37,209 nucleotides of DNA from Actinomycetes bacterium (GTDB lineage Bacteria; Actinomycetota; Actinomycetes; Propionibacteriales; Nocardioidaceae). Positions 16,037 through 24,764 of the stretch are shown one piece after another (positions within the stretch are counted from its first letter, which is position 1; every line of letters starts with the position of its first letter). The stretch lies in assembly GCA_023417775.1 (NCBI GenBank), contig JAEZEJ010000064.1, positions 1 to 37,209 on the forward strand, given 5' to 3'. A program made the translations under genes and the position numbers. The notes under the pieces are model-generated. The model was not told the origin of the DNA. It was given only the letters and a program-made list of their open reading frames with translations, and ran no database searches.

Positions 16037-17239
16037 ATGACTGACACGACCCACCGCGGGTGCCCGGTCACGCACACCGACTACACCGGGACCACGCCCA
16101 TCTACGAGCACTACGCGCTGCTCAACGAGGATCGGGAGCGCGAGCGCTTCCTGTTCAACGACTCGACCGAGCGCGGCTTCTACATGCTGCAGCGCTATGA
16201 GGATGTGCAGGCCGGATTCCAGCAGCACCAGAACTGGACCACGGCGGTGCGCAGCGCGCTGCGCCCCGGCCTCGGCGAACCGCTCCTGCCGCAGGACCTC
16301 AATGGCGAGGAGCACCTCAAGCTGCGCAAGATCCTCAATCAGTTCTTCGCTCCCGCGGCCGTGCGCCGGCTGGAGCCGCTGGCCACCCAGCGCTGCATCG
16401 AGCTGATCGAGGAGCTCAAGCCGAAGGGCTCGTGCGACTTCGTGGCCGAGTTCGCCATCCGGTACCCGACCGATCTGTTCCTCGCGCTGCTGGGGCTGCC
16501 GGTCTCCGACGGCGAGCAGTTCCTCGAGTGGTCCGAGGACATGTTCTCGGCGATGCTCGCCGGCGAGCCGGAGCGGGCGGCCGCCGCCAAGAAGAACATC
16601 ATCGAGTACTTCGAGGCCGCGCTGGAGGACCGGACCGCCAACCCCGGCGACCCGGAGACCGACATGGTGACGCGGCTGCTCGAGGCGAGGATCGACGACG
16701 AGCCCCTGACGCGCGAGCAGATCCACACGATCCTGCTCACGCTGATGCTCGCGGGCCTCGACACCACCCGGTCGGCGCTGGGCTACATCTACACCCATCT
16801 GGCGACGCACGACGAGCACCGTGAGGAGATCGTCGAGGACCCCGATCTGATCGGCAAGGCCGTCGAGGAGTTCCTGCGCCTGTATCCGCTGGTCTTCCAG
16901 GCCGGCCGAGAGGTGCAGTCCGACCAGGAGTTCGAGGGTCTCGAGCTCAAGAAGGGCGATGTCATGTGGATGGGCATCGGCCAGGCGAACCGCGATCCCC
17001 GCAAGTTCGACGACCCCGACGAGTTCATCATCGATCGTCCCGGCGCCAACCAGCATCTGGCCTTCGGCGGCGGTCCGCACCGCTGCCTGGGCATGCACCT
17101 GGCCCGGCTGGAGCTCAAGGTCGTGCTGGAGCAGTGGCATGAGCGCATCCCGGAGTACCGGATCGCCGAGGGTGCCGAACTGACGGAACGAGGCGGCCAG
17201 CTGACCCTGTCGACGCTGCCGCTGGAATGGGAGGTCTGA
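16037..17239 (+). CDS. Cytochrome P450 (soluble, class I)
   Basis: The 400-residue soluble enzyme shows the I-helix AGLDTT (residues 239-244) with the Asp-Thr proton relay, the ExxR motif EFLR (278-281), and the heme loop FGGGPHRC with Cys350 as the iron ligand. It would hydroxylate a substrate using electrons from the ferredoxin encoded one base downstream and the reductase at 11042-12262. A good aaggaag ribosome site precedes the ATG. Placing a P450 directly after a TRAP permease suggests that the imported acid is its substrate or is one step removed. I cannot assign a CYP family. Confidence 0.95.
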   Translation: MTDTTHRGCPVTHTDYTGTTPIYEHYALLNEDRERERFLFNDSTERGFYMLQRYEDVQAGFQQHQNWTTAVRSALRPGLGEPLLPQDLNGEEHLKLRKILNQFFAPAAVRRLEPLATQRCIELIEELKPKGSCDFVAEFAIRYPTDLFLALLGLPVSDGEQFLEWSEDMFSAMLAGEPERAAAAKKNIIEYFEAALEDRTANPGDPETDMVTRLLEARIDDEPLTREQIHTILLTLMLAGLDTTRSALGYIYTHLATHDEHREEIVEDPDLIGKAVEEFLRLYPLVFQAGREVQSDQEFEGLELKKGDVMWMGIGQANRDPRKFDDPDEFIIDRPGANQHLAFGGGPHRCLGMHLARLELKVVLEQWHERIPEYRIAEGAELTERGGQLTLSTLPLEWEV

Positions 17240-17240
17240 G

Positions 17241-17456
17241 GTGTTCATCGAGATCGACGGAGCCAAGTGCATGGGCCACGGGCGCTGCTATGCCGTCGCG
17301 CCGGACCTGTTGAGCGACGATGACGAGGGCTTCGTGGCCGAGCGGGGTACGAGCTGGGAGGTCCCGGCCGATCTGCTCGACCAGGCCCAGGAGGCCGCCG
17401 ACGCGTGTCCCGAGGGAGCGATCGTCGTCACCGCGACGGCTCCGGCCGATGCTTGA
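17241..17456 (+). CDS. P450-linked small ferredoxin, [3Fe-4S] type
   Basis: The 71-residue protein has the compact P450-ferredoxin layout: C10-x2-H13-x2-C16 and C56-P57. The usual fourth cysteine position is His13, as in several mycobacterial P450 ferredoxins, which normally carry a [3Fe-4S] cluster. It should shuttle electrons from the divergently encoded reductase to the adjacent P450. The start is a GTG one base after the P450 stop. The last eight bases overlap the CoA-transferase gene, so the three genes are closely coupled. Confidence 0.93.
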   Translation: MFIEIDGAKCMGHGRCYAVAPDLLSDDDEGFVAERGTSWEVPADLLDQAQEAADACPEGAIVVTATAPADA

Positions 17457-19914
17457 CGGGCTGCGGGTCCTCGACCTGACCGATGAGCGCGGCCTGCTCT
17501 GCGGGCGGCTGCTCGCCGATCTCGGCGCCGATGTCGTGCAGGTCGAGGACATCGGCGGGTCGAGTGCCCGGACGGCCGCCCCGGTCGATCCGAGCACCGG
17601 CATCTCGTTCACCTGGCACAGCTTCGCGGCCGGCAAACGGGGCATCGCCCTGGACCCCCAGCGGCCCGGTGATCGTGATCAGCTGCGCGAGCTCGTGGCG
17701 CGCGCCGATGCGGTGGTGACGTCGTGGGACCACGCCGAGCTCGAGCGATGGTCGATGACGCCCGCGGAGGTGCGGGCGCTCAACCCGAGCTGCGTGGTAG
17801 CGGCGATCACCGCCTTCGGCTGGGACGGCCCTCGGGCCCGTCTCGCGGCCAGCGACCTGACCGTCTGGGCGGCCGGCGGCCCGCTCGCACCGCATCGTGA
17901 CGGTGAGCGCGCCCCGTTGCGCATCAGCGTCCCCCAGGCCTATCTGCACGCTGCGGCCGATGCCGCGACCGGGATCCTGCTCGCACTCGCGGAACGCGAC
18001 CGCAGCGGCGAGGGACAGTTCGTCGATGCCTCGGCGCAGGTATCGGTCGGACAGGCCACACTCGCGCGGATCCTCGCCCACGCCGTCGGTGACGACAATC
18101 CCGAGTGGCAGCAACAGCCCACCGCCCGGGCCGATCAGTCCGGCAGCGGGGCGGCGACGCCCAACAGCCTGAAGAAGTGGCACTGTCGCGACGGGATGAT
18201 CGAGCTGCATCTCTCGATGGGCCCCGCGGCCGGCGCTTTCACCAACCGGCTCTTCGGCTGGCTGTCCGATGAAGCGGCCGTCGACGAGCGCATCGCCTCC
18301 TGGGACTGGCGCGAGGTGCCCCGGCTGGTGGCCGAGGGCGAGCTCGAGATCGCCGATCTCGAGGATGCCCGTGCCGCGGTACGCGCCTTCCTGGCCACCA
18401 AGACCAAGGCCGAGGTGGTCGAGCAGGCGCTGCAGCGCCGGCTGCTGTCCATGGCGATCTTCGATGTGTCGGATGTCGCCACGAGCCCCCATCTGGCCGA
18501 GCGCGGCTTCTTCGACGCCCTCGACATCGAGGGGACCACGGTGCAGGTGCCGGCGGTCTTCGCGCAGGTGACGGGCGCCCCCAGCCCGCGGCTGCGCGGC
18601 CGGGCGCCCAAGCTGGGCGAGCATCACGACGAGGTGCTGGCCGAGTGGCTCGCCGCACCCCTTCCCGCGCCGCGTCGATCCACGCGGACCCGGACCCGGA
18701 CGCTGCCGCTCGACGGTCTGAAGGTCCTGGACCTGTCGTGGGTGGTCGCCGGACCGCTGATCGGCCGCAGCCTCGCCGACTTCGGTGCCACCGTCGTGCG
18801 GGTCGAGTCGAGCACCCGCGTCGAGACCGCCCGGATGATGCAGCCCTTCCACGACGGCTCGCCCGATCGCGAGGGCTCGGCTCTCTTCGGCAACTGCAAT
18901 GCGGGCAAGCTGGGCGCGACCCTCGACCTGACCTCGGCCGAGGGCCAGGACATCGTCCGCGACCTGGTGCGCTGGGCCGACGTGGTGATCGAGTCCTTCT
19001 CCCCCGGACAGCTGACGCGCTGGGGCCTCGACTACGCCTCGCTGCGCGAGATCGACCCCGGCATCGTCATGCTGAGCAGCTCCATCGCGGGGCAGCGAGG
19101 CCCGTGGGCGAAGCTCGCCGGATTCGGCAATGTCGGATCCTCGCTGAGCGGCTTCCAGCACCTGGTCGGGTGGTCCGACCGCCTGCCGATGGGGCCCTTC
19201 GGCCCGTACACCGACTACCTCGGTCCGCGCACCGCCCTGGTGGCGCTGCTGAGCGCCCTGCGGCACCGCCGGGACACCGGAGAGGGCTGCTATATCGACG
19301 TGTCGCAGGTCGAGGCCGGTGCCTACTTCCTCTCCCCGCAGCTCGCACATCACGGCTTCGACGGCACGATCGCCGAACGACGGGGCAATGCCGATCCCGC
19401 CTACGCGCCTCATGGCGTCTACCCGGTGGCGCCCGATCAGCACGGCGACCGCTTCGTGGCGATCAGCGTGATGGACGACGCGGGATGGGTCCGGTTCGCC
19501 CGGCTTGCGGGCATCGAGGAACCGGCGGGGCGTGACTATTCCACGTCCGCGGTTCGCCGGCAGGCCGCGGACGTCCTCGACGAGGCGATCGCCGCATGGA
19601 CGAGCGGACAGGACGGCGACGAGCTCGTCGATCGGCTCCAGGAGATCGGCGTGGCGGCCTACCTCGCCCTCAGGCCGGAGGACTATCCCGGCGATCCGCA
19701 GCTGCGGCACCGGCACCATCTGGTCGAGCTCGCCCACCCGCTGTACGGGATGACGACCGTCGAGGGCGCCCGGGTGCTGCTGACCGATACGCCGGGAGGA
19801 CCGCGCACCTGCGCGCCCACCCTGGGGCAGCACACTCGACGCGTGCTCGGGGACCTCCTGGCCTATGAGACGGAGACCATCGACGAGCTCGAGACGAAGG
19901 GAGTCCTGCGATGA
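17449..19914 (+). CDS. Fused double family III CoA-transferase (CaiB/BaiF)
   Basis: The 821-residue protein contains two full CaiB/BaiF domains in tandem, about 1-400 and 419-815, joined by a TRTRTRT linker. Both begin with the family's LDGLxVLDL motif. The catalytic Asp position is filled in both: D171 in ADAATG, and probably D589 in TDYLGP. Single-domain relatives form interlocked dimers, so the fusion may act as a pseudo-dimer with one or both sites active. It would move CoA between acids such as succinate and the pathway substrate. The ATG at 17449 lies inside the ferredoxin's last codons. Fused forms are known in actinobacteria; the substrate is not deducible. Confidence 0.9.
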   Translation: MLDGLRVLDLTDERGLLCGRLLADLGADVVQVEDIGGSSARTAAPVDPSTGISFTWHSFAAGKRGIALDPQRPGDRDQLRELVARADAVVTSWDHAELERWSMTPAEVRALNPSCVVAAITAFGWDGPRARLAASDLTVWAAGGPLAPHRDGERAPLRISVPQAYLHAAADAATGILLALAERDRSGEGQFVDASAQVSVGQATLARILAHAVGDDNPEWQQQPTARADQSGSGAATPNSLKKWHCRDGMIELHLSMGPAAGAFTNRLFGWLSDEAAVDERIASWDWREVPRLVAEGELEIADLEDARAAVRAFLATKTKAEVVEQALQRRLLSMAIFDVSDVATSPHLAERGFFDALDIEGTTVQVPAVFAQVTGAPSPRLRGRAPKLGEHHDEVLAEWLAAPLPAPRRSTRTRTRTLPLDGLKVLDLSWVVAGPLIGRSLADFGATVVRVESSTRVETARMMQPFHDGSPDREGSALFGNCNAGKLGATLDLTSAEGQDIVRDLVRWADVVIESFSPGQLTRWGLDYASLREIDPGIVMLSSSIAGQRGPWAKLAGFGNVGSSLSGFQHLVGWSDRLPMGPFGPYTDYLGPRTALVALLSALRHRRDTGEGCYIDVSQVEAGAYFLSPQLAHHGFDGTIAERRGNADPAYAPHGVYPVAPDQHGDRFVAISVMDDAGWVRFARLAGIEEPAGRDYSTSAVRRQAADVLDEAIAAWTSGQDGDELVDRLQEIGVAAYLALRPEDYPGDPQLRHRHHLVELAHPLYGMTTVEGARVLLTDTPGGPRTCAPTLGQHTRRVLGDLLAYETETIDELETKGVLR

Positions 19915-20519
19915 GCGAGCAGACGATGAGCGCGACGGACACCGAGCGCGACTGGACGGCCGAGTGGCAGCCGGTCGTCGACGCGATCGGCCGTGACTTC
20001 GCCGACGGCGAGGTCACCTGGGGCGGCGATCCGGTCGAGCCGGGGGCGATCCGGCGCTATCTGGAGCCACTGGAGTTCGACTGCGCTCTGCATACCGATC
20101 CCGACGCGGCGCGGGCAGCGGGGTTCGAGGAGGTCACGATGCCCTACACCGGCGTGATCGCCTGGACCATCCCCACCGCGTGGCGACCCGGCGAGGTGCT
20201 GTTCGACAGCGACGACCGCGATGCGCAGCCGGTGCACACGGCGATCAACAATGCCGACATGCCCCTCGGCCCGCGCACGACCGGCTTCTTCGGCACCGAT
20301 ATCGAGGTCGACTTCCATCGCGAGGTGGTCGCCGGCGAGCGGATCGGGCGACGAGGACGGCGTCTGCTGTCGTGCAAGCCGAAGCAGACCGGTGTCGGCC
20401 GTGGCGCCTTCATGACCTGGGAGAGCGAGATCATCAGCGACCGCGGCGATGTCGTGGGCCTGATCCGCATCGGCACCTATGCCTATGTGCCGCACGAGAA
20501 GGGAGACGAGGGTGAGTGA
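19911..20519 (+). CDS. MaoC-like/FAS1-type dehydratase subunit (hot-dog fold)
   Basis: The 202-residue product resembles the N-terminal hot-dog domain of MaoC-type dehydratases (FAS1-like dehydratase region): LEPLEFDCALHTDPDAAR, then MPYTG, and a late KPKQTGVGRGAFMTWESE strand. The usual D-x-N-P-x-H catalytic dyad is not present, while the next gene has it, so I infer a heteromeric hydratase in which this subunit binds the acyl chain, as in the ChsH1-ChsH2 steroid enzyme. Its ATG overlaps the CoA-transferase stop and its stop overlaps the next gene. A second ATG at 19926 is possible. Confidence 0.8.
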   Translation: MSEQTMSATDTERDWTAEWQPVVDAIGRDFADGEVTWGGDPVEPGAIRRYLEPLEFDCALHTDPDAARAAGFEEVTMPYTGVIAWTIPTAWRPGEVLFDSDDRDAQPVHTAINNADMPLGPRTTGFFGTDIEVDFHREVVAGERIGRRGRRLLSCKPKQTGVGRGAFMTWESEIISDRGDVVGLIRIGTYAYVPHEKGDEGE

Positions 20520-20970
20520 CACCCGGACCACCGGTCGGCCATTCGACGAGATCGTCGTCGGGGAGCAGCTGCCCACGGTGAGCCTGCCGCTCACGGTCTA
20601 TCGGCTCGTCATGGCGGCCGGCAGCAATCGCGACTTCAACTCGATCCACCACAACAGCGAGTACGCCCGGTCGACCGGTGCGCGCGAGATGTACGCCAAC
20701 ACCTCGTTCCTGATGAGCTCATGGGAGCGGCTGGTGCGGGACTGGGCGGGATCACGCGCCCGGATCCGGGCGATCCGCGGGTTCCGGATGAAGTCCTTCA
20801 ACTATGTCGGCGAGACGATGTCCGTGCTCGGCGAGGTCGTCGACCTCCGCCGTGAGGGTGGGGAGGGCGTCGTCGAGGTCGAGGTGCGCTGTGAGACCTC
20901 CGCGGGCGTGACCGTGGGCCCCGGTGTGGTCGAACTCGGCTTCCCCCTCGACGAACAGGAGCAAGGATGA
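20512..20970 (+). CDS. MaoC-like enoyl-CoA hydratase, catalytic subunit
   Basis: The 152-residue hot-dog protein carries the hydratase-2 motif as D41-F-N-S-I-H46 (usually D-x-N-P-x-H), followed by YAR. It would add water to a trans-enoyl-CoA together with the preceding subunit. The GTG at 20512 was chosen because it overlaps the previous stop and gives the expected length; the ribosome site is the gggagacgaggg stretch before it. The order hydratase pair, Ltp2-like aldolase, DUF35 protein matches the functional order of steroid side-chain release, though here DUF35 is a separate polypeptide. Confidence 0.85.
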   Translation: MSDTRTTGRPFDEIVVGEQLPTVSLPLTVYRLVMAAGSNRDFNSIHHNSEYARSTGAREMYANTSFLMSSWERLVRDWAGSRARIRAIRGFRMKSFNYVGETMSVLGEVVDLRREGGEGVVEVEVRCETSAGVTVGPGVVELGFPLDEQEQG

Positions 20971-22142
20971 GCGAACGGACGATGGGCACGGCGATCGCCG
21001 GGCTCGGCATGACCGAGATGGGCAAGGTCTATGGCAAGACGGCCACGCAGTTCGCGGTGGAGGCCATCGGCGCCGCCGCGGCCGATGCGGGCCTCTCGCT
21101 GTCCGATATCGACGGACTGCTGGTCAACCCCGGCGTCAAGAACGACACCGATCTGCGCCTGCAGTCCACGCTGCAGATGAGAGACACCCGCCTGCTCGCG
21201 ACGATCCAGGGCTTCGGATCGTCGGCCGGGCAGATGGTGCAGTACGCCTCGATGGCCATCGAGGCCGGCATGGCCGATGTCGTCGCCTGCGTCTACGCGG
21301 ACGCCCCGCTGAAGGAGGGCAAACGTTCCTCGGACGCCTACCCGGGCCAGGCGCGCGCGATGGTCGGGACGGCCTCGCTGCCCTTCGCCGCGGGGCTGAA
21401 GGCGGCACCCGAGCGGTATGCCGTCGCGGCACGGCGGCACATGGAGACCTATGGCACGACGAGCGAGCAGCTCGGCGCGGTCGCGGTCGCGGCGCGGCAG
21501 TGGGCCGCGATGAACCCGATGGCGCAGATGCGTGATCCGATGACCCTCGAGGATCACCATGACTCGCGCATGATCGCCGACCCGTTGCGGCTGCTCGACT
21601 GCTGTCTGGTGAGCAACGGCGCCGTCGCGATCATCGTGACGAGCGCCGACCGTGCGGCGAGCCTGCAGCAGCCGCCGGTCCACGTGTGGGGCTGGGGTCA
21701 GGCGCACCCGGGGTATGTGCAGCACCGCGACAGCGAGTTCGGTCTCGTCACGGGGGCGGCCAAGTCCGGTCCCGACGCCCTCTCGATGGCGGGCGTCGGT
21801 GTCGACGAGGTCGACCTGCGCCAGCTCTACGACTGCTTCACCTTCACCACCCTCGTGACCTTGGAGGACTATGGCTTCTGCGCCAAGGGCGAGGGGGGCG
21901 ACTTCGTCGCCAGCGGCGCGCTGGCACCGGGCGGATCGCATCCGACGAATACCGGCGGTGGCGAGCTCTCGTCGTTCTACATGTGGGGCATGACACCGCT
22001 GTCCGAGGCGGTCATCCAGGCGCGCGGTCAGGGCGGAGAACGCCAGGTCGACCGCAACGACATCGTCATGGTGTCGGGCAACGGCGGTGTGCTCGACTTC
22101 CACTCCACGCTCATCCTCAGCCCGCATCAGAAAGGTCGGTGA
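20967..22142 (+). CDS. Thiolase-fold lipid-transfer protein, Ltp2-like (probable retro-aldolase)
   Basis: The 391-residue protein belongs to the SCP-x/lipid-transfer branch of the thiolase superfamily: an N-terminal AIAGLGMTEMG, YDCFTFT near residue 288, EDYGFCAKGEGG, and a late NTGGGELS. The normal nucleophilic Cys is replaced by Ser85 in GSSAG, so a classical thiolase reaction is unlikely. Ltp2-type relatives without this Cys are aldolases that cleave beta-hydroxyacyl-CoA and need a DUF35 partner; Tyr288 is in a position consistent with their active-site tyrosine. The next gene encodes a DUF35 protein, which supports this reading. ATGA overlap with the hydratase gene suggests one complex. 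Confidence 0.82.
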   Translation: MSERTMGTAIAGLGMTEMGKVYGKTATQFAVEAIGAAAADAGLSLSDIDGLLVNPGVKNDTDLRLQSTLQMRDTRLLATIQGFGSSAGQMVQYASMAIEAGMADVVACVYADAPLKEGKRSSDAYPGQARAMVGTASLPFAAGLKAAPERYAVAARRHMETYGTTSEQLGAVAVAARQWAAMNPMAQMRDPMTLEDHHDSRMIADPLRLLDCCLVSNGAVAIIVTSADRAASLQQPPVHVWGWGQAHPGYVQHRDSEFGLVTGAAKSGPDALSMAGVGVDEVDLRQLYDCFTFTTLVTLEDYGFCAKGEGGDFVASGALAPGGSHPTNTGGGELSSFYMWGMTPLSEAVIQARGQGGERQVDRNDIVMVSGNGGVLDFHSTLILSPHQKGR

Positions 22143-22145
22143 CCC

Positions 22146-22541
22146 ATGGCACTCGCCGCTGTCGTCCGCGACGATCACTCCGCGCCCTTCTTCGAGGCGT
22201 CCGCCGAGGGGCGTCTGCTGCTGCGCTACTCGCCGAGCCAGGACACCTGGTCCGATCCCGCCGCTCTGGTCTGCTCGACGACACAGGCTGCCGATCTCGA
22301 GTGGCGCGAGGCATCCGGCACCGGCCGCCTGGTGACCTGGACGGTCAAGCCGGGGCGTCGGCGCGACGATGTCGTCACCCCCGACACGGTCATCGGCATC
22401 GTGGAACTCGACGAGGGGCCGTGGCTGACCTTGCAGTTCCCGGAGGCCGCTGCCGCTGACCTCGGGGTCGGTCGCGCGGTACGCGTCGGCTTCGTCCAGC
22501 CCGAGGGCAGCGAGCACCTTCCGGTGGGCCATCTCGCGTGA
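22146..22541 (+). CDS. DUF35 OB-fold protein with degenerate zinc ribbon
   Basis: The 131-residue protein has the DUF35/ChsH2-C layout: an N-terminal helix (HSAPFFEASAEGRLLLRYS), a region where the zinc ribbon normally lies, and an OB fold with GTGRLVTWTV and GIVELDEGPWL. The usual four ribbon cysteines are almost all lost; only one Cys (in LVCSTT) remains. In steroid degradation the DUF35 domain binds Ltp2 and is needed for aldolase activity, so I infer the same partnership with the thiolase-fold protein encoded three bases upstream. Its stop overlaps the GTG of the following dehydrogenase. Confidence 0.8.
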   Translation: MALAAVVRDDHSAPFFEASAEGRLLLRYSPSQDTWSDPAALVCSTTQAADLEWREASGTGRLVTWTVKPGRRRDDVVTPDTVIGIVELDEGPWLTLQFPEAAAADLGVGRAVRVGFVQPEGSEHLPVGHLA

Positions 22542-23569
22542 GGGCCTTCGTGCTGGGTCGCGATGGTGTCGGATTCGCCGATATCAACGATCCACGCGCG
22601 GGGAGGGACGAGGTCGTCGTCCGCACCGCCGCCGCCGGGCTGTGCCATTCGGACCTGGTCCTGGCTGCGCGTCCTCCCGATCAGCACCCCTTCGGCGTGC
22701 CCTTCGCGCTCGGCCATGAGCTGGCCGGCACCGTGGTCGAGCTCGGCGAAGGGGTCCGCTCCCTCGAGGTGGGAGACGAGGTCGTCGGTTACGGACCACG
22801 CGGATGCGGCCGGTGTGGCGGTTGCGCGTCGGGCGCGGAGAACTACTGTCGCTCCGCCCCGACGGCTCGCCCGCCGGGGCTGGGGTCCGATGGCGCGCTG
22901 GCGGAGTACGTGGTGGTCTCGGCCCGACATCTCCTCTCGAGTGCCGGGGTGGCCGCTGCGCAGGCCGCCGCCTTGAGCGACGCGGGCCTGACCTCGTATC
23001 ACGCTCTCGGTCGCGCCATCGCCATGGCGGGGCGTCCTGCCGATGATCTGACCATCGTGGTGATCGGCATCGGTGGCCTCGGCCACCTGGCGGTGCGCCT
23101 CGCGGCCCGGCGTGGTGCGCGCGTGATCGCGGTCGAACGACAGCTCGACAAGCGGGAGCTGGCGGCGAGCCGCGGAGCCGATGAGGTCCTGGACGACGGC
23201 GCGGACACGGCCGCCGCCATCGCGGACCTGACATCCGGCCGGGGGTGCGACATCGTCCTGGACTTCGTGGCTCGCCAGTCCACCTTCGCGCTCGGTCGAT
23301 CGATCGTCGCCCGAGACGGTGTCATCTCGATCGTCGGGGTGGGAACCGACCGCCTGGAGGTCGGCATGCACGCGCTTCCCCTCGGTGTCCGCACGGACCT
23401 GCCGTTCTGGGGGACGCGCGTGGAGCTGTCGCGAGTGCTCGAGCTGGCTCGACGCGGGGTGCTCGACGTGGAGGTCGAAGAACACGGCTTTCCGCAGACT
23501 CCGATGGCCTATGAACGGCTCGCGGCCGGTGAGGTCATGGGCCGGGCCGTCGTCCGCATGGACCGATGA
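22538..23569 (+). CDS. Zinc-dependent alcohol dehydrogenase (MDR family)
   Basis: The 343-residue enzyme has catalytic zinc ligands C36 and H60 (GHE), structural zinc cysteines C90, C93, C96 and C104, and the NAD(P)-binding VIGIGGLGHLAVRLA. The third catalytic ligand position appears as Asp (SDAGLTSYHA) rather than Cys, a known variant in NAD(P)-dependent members. It would oxidise an alcohol, for example the P450 product, to a ketone or aldehyde. The GTG overlaps the DUF35 stop. A second, distinct zinc dehydrogenase lies at 32640-33719. Confidence 0.9.
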   Translation: MRAFVLGRDGVGFADINDPRAGRDEVVVRTAAAGLCHSDLVLAARPPDQHPFGVPFALGHELAGTVVELGEGVRSLEVGDEVVGYGPRGCGRCGGCASGAENYCRSAPTARPPGLGSDGALAEYVVVSARHLLSSAGVAAAQAAALSDAGLTSYHALGRAIAMAGRPADDLTIVVIGIGGLGHLAVRLAARRGARVIAVERQLDKRELAASRGADEVLDDGADTAAAIADLTSGRGCDIVLDFVARQSTFALGRSIVARDGVISIVGVGTDRLEVGMHALPLGVRTDLPFWGTRVELSRVLELARRGVLDVEVEEHGFPQTPMAYERLAAGEVMGRAVVRMDR

Positions 23570-23600
23570 CGATCTACGAAGAGAGAGGTTGAGCGGGGCG

Positions 23601-24764
23601 ATGTACGAGAAGAATCCGGTTCACGAGGACATCCGGCGAGCCATGCGCGCGTTGTGTGCGCGCTTCCCCGACGAGTACTGGGCCGAACGCGACGAACACC
23701 ATGAGTTCCCGCACGAGTTCTTCTCGGCCGTCGCCGAGGGCGGCTGGCTCGGGCTCACCATCCCCGAGGAGTACGGCGGGGGCGGTCTGGGGGTGACCGA
23801 GGCGGCCATCGTCGAGCGCGAGATCGCCGCCTCGGGGGCCGGCATGGGCGGATGCTCGGCCGTGCACATCGGCATCTTCGGTTTCGAGCCGATTCTGCAG
23901 CACGGCTCGGAGGACCTGAAGAGGCGCTTCCTTCCTCGGGTCCCGGGAGGAGACCTGCAGATCTCCTTCGCCGTCACCGAGCCCGACGCCGGCACCGACA
24001 CCACGGCGATCTCGACCTTCGCCAGGAAGGTCGAGGGAGGATGGTCCGTCTCGGGCAAGAAGGTCTGGATCTCCAATGCCCAGCGCGCGGAGCGGATGCT
24101 CCTGCTGGCCCGGACGACCCCGAAGAGCGACTGTGCGAAGAAGACCGACGGCCTGACCGTGTTCTTCGCGCCGGTCGACCGCGATCACATCACCATCCGC
24201 TCGATCCCGAAGATGGGCCGCAATTCCGTGGACAGCAACGAGTTGTTCATCGATGAGCTCTTCGTCCCCGATGAGGACGTGGTCGGAGAGGTCGGCCAGG
24301 GCTTCCGGGTCATCCTCGCCGGCCTCAACGCCGAACGGGTCGTCGCGGCGAATGCCATGCTCGGGATCGGCGAGGCGGCACTGCGGCGGGGAACGCAGTA
24401 CGCCAAGGACCGGATCGTCTTCGGACGCCCGATCGGTCAGAACCAGGGGCTGGCCTTCCAGCTGGCGGAAGCCAAGATCAAACTCGAGGCCGCCGATGCG
24501 GTACTGCAGAAGGCCACCTGGCTGGTCGACCACCAGCAGCCGTGCGGGGCCGAAGCGAACTACGCCAAGTGGCTGTGCGCGGACGCTGGTTTCACGGCGG
24601 CGGACGTAGCGCTCCAGGTGCACGGAGGCATGGGATACAGCAAGGAGTTCCATGTCGAGCGCTACTTCCGTGAGGCCCGGCTCATGCGCATCGCGCCGAT
24701 CAGCCAGGAGATGGTGCTGAACTACGTCGCCGAGCATGTGCTCGGCCTACCGAGGAGCTATTGA
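23601..24764 (+). CDS. Acyl-CoA dehydrogenase, isovaleryl/citronellyl-type active site
   Basis: The 387-residue flavoenzyme shows the ACAD order: FAVTEPDAGTDT near residue 120, VSGKKVWISNA, FGRPIGQNQGLAFQLAE, and LQVHGGMGYSKEF near the C-terminus. The medium-chain position for the catalytic Glu (usually YEGT) reads APISQEM, while E245 in LNAERVV sits where isovaleryl- and long-chain-type enzymes keep their base. This suggests a branched or bulky acyl-CoA. I chose the ATG at 23601, preceded by a weak purine stretch (gagcgggg). The stop overlaps the next MaoC gene. FAD binding and electron transfer to ETF follow from the family. Confidence 0.93.
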   Translation: MYEKNPVHEDIRRAMRALCARFPDEYWAERDEHHEFPHEFFSAVAEGGWLGLTIPEEYGGGGLGVTEAAIVEREIAASGAGMGGCSAVHIGIFGFEPILQHGSEDLKRRFLPRVPGGDLQISFAVTEPDAGTDTTAISTFARKVEGGWSVSGKKVWISNAQRAERMLLLARTTPKSDCAKKTDGLTVFFAPVDRDHITIRSIPKMGRNSVDSNELFIDELFVPDEDVVGEVGQGFRVILAGLNAERVVAANAMLGIGEAALRRGTQYAKDRIVFGRPIGQNQGLAFQLAEAKIKLEAADAVLQKATWLVDHQQPCGAEANYAKWLCADAGFTAADVALQVHGGMGYSKEFHVERYFREARLMRIAPISQEMVLNYVAEHVLGLPRSY

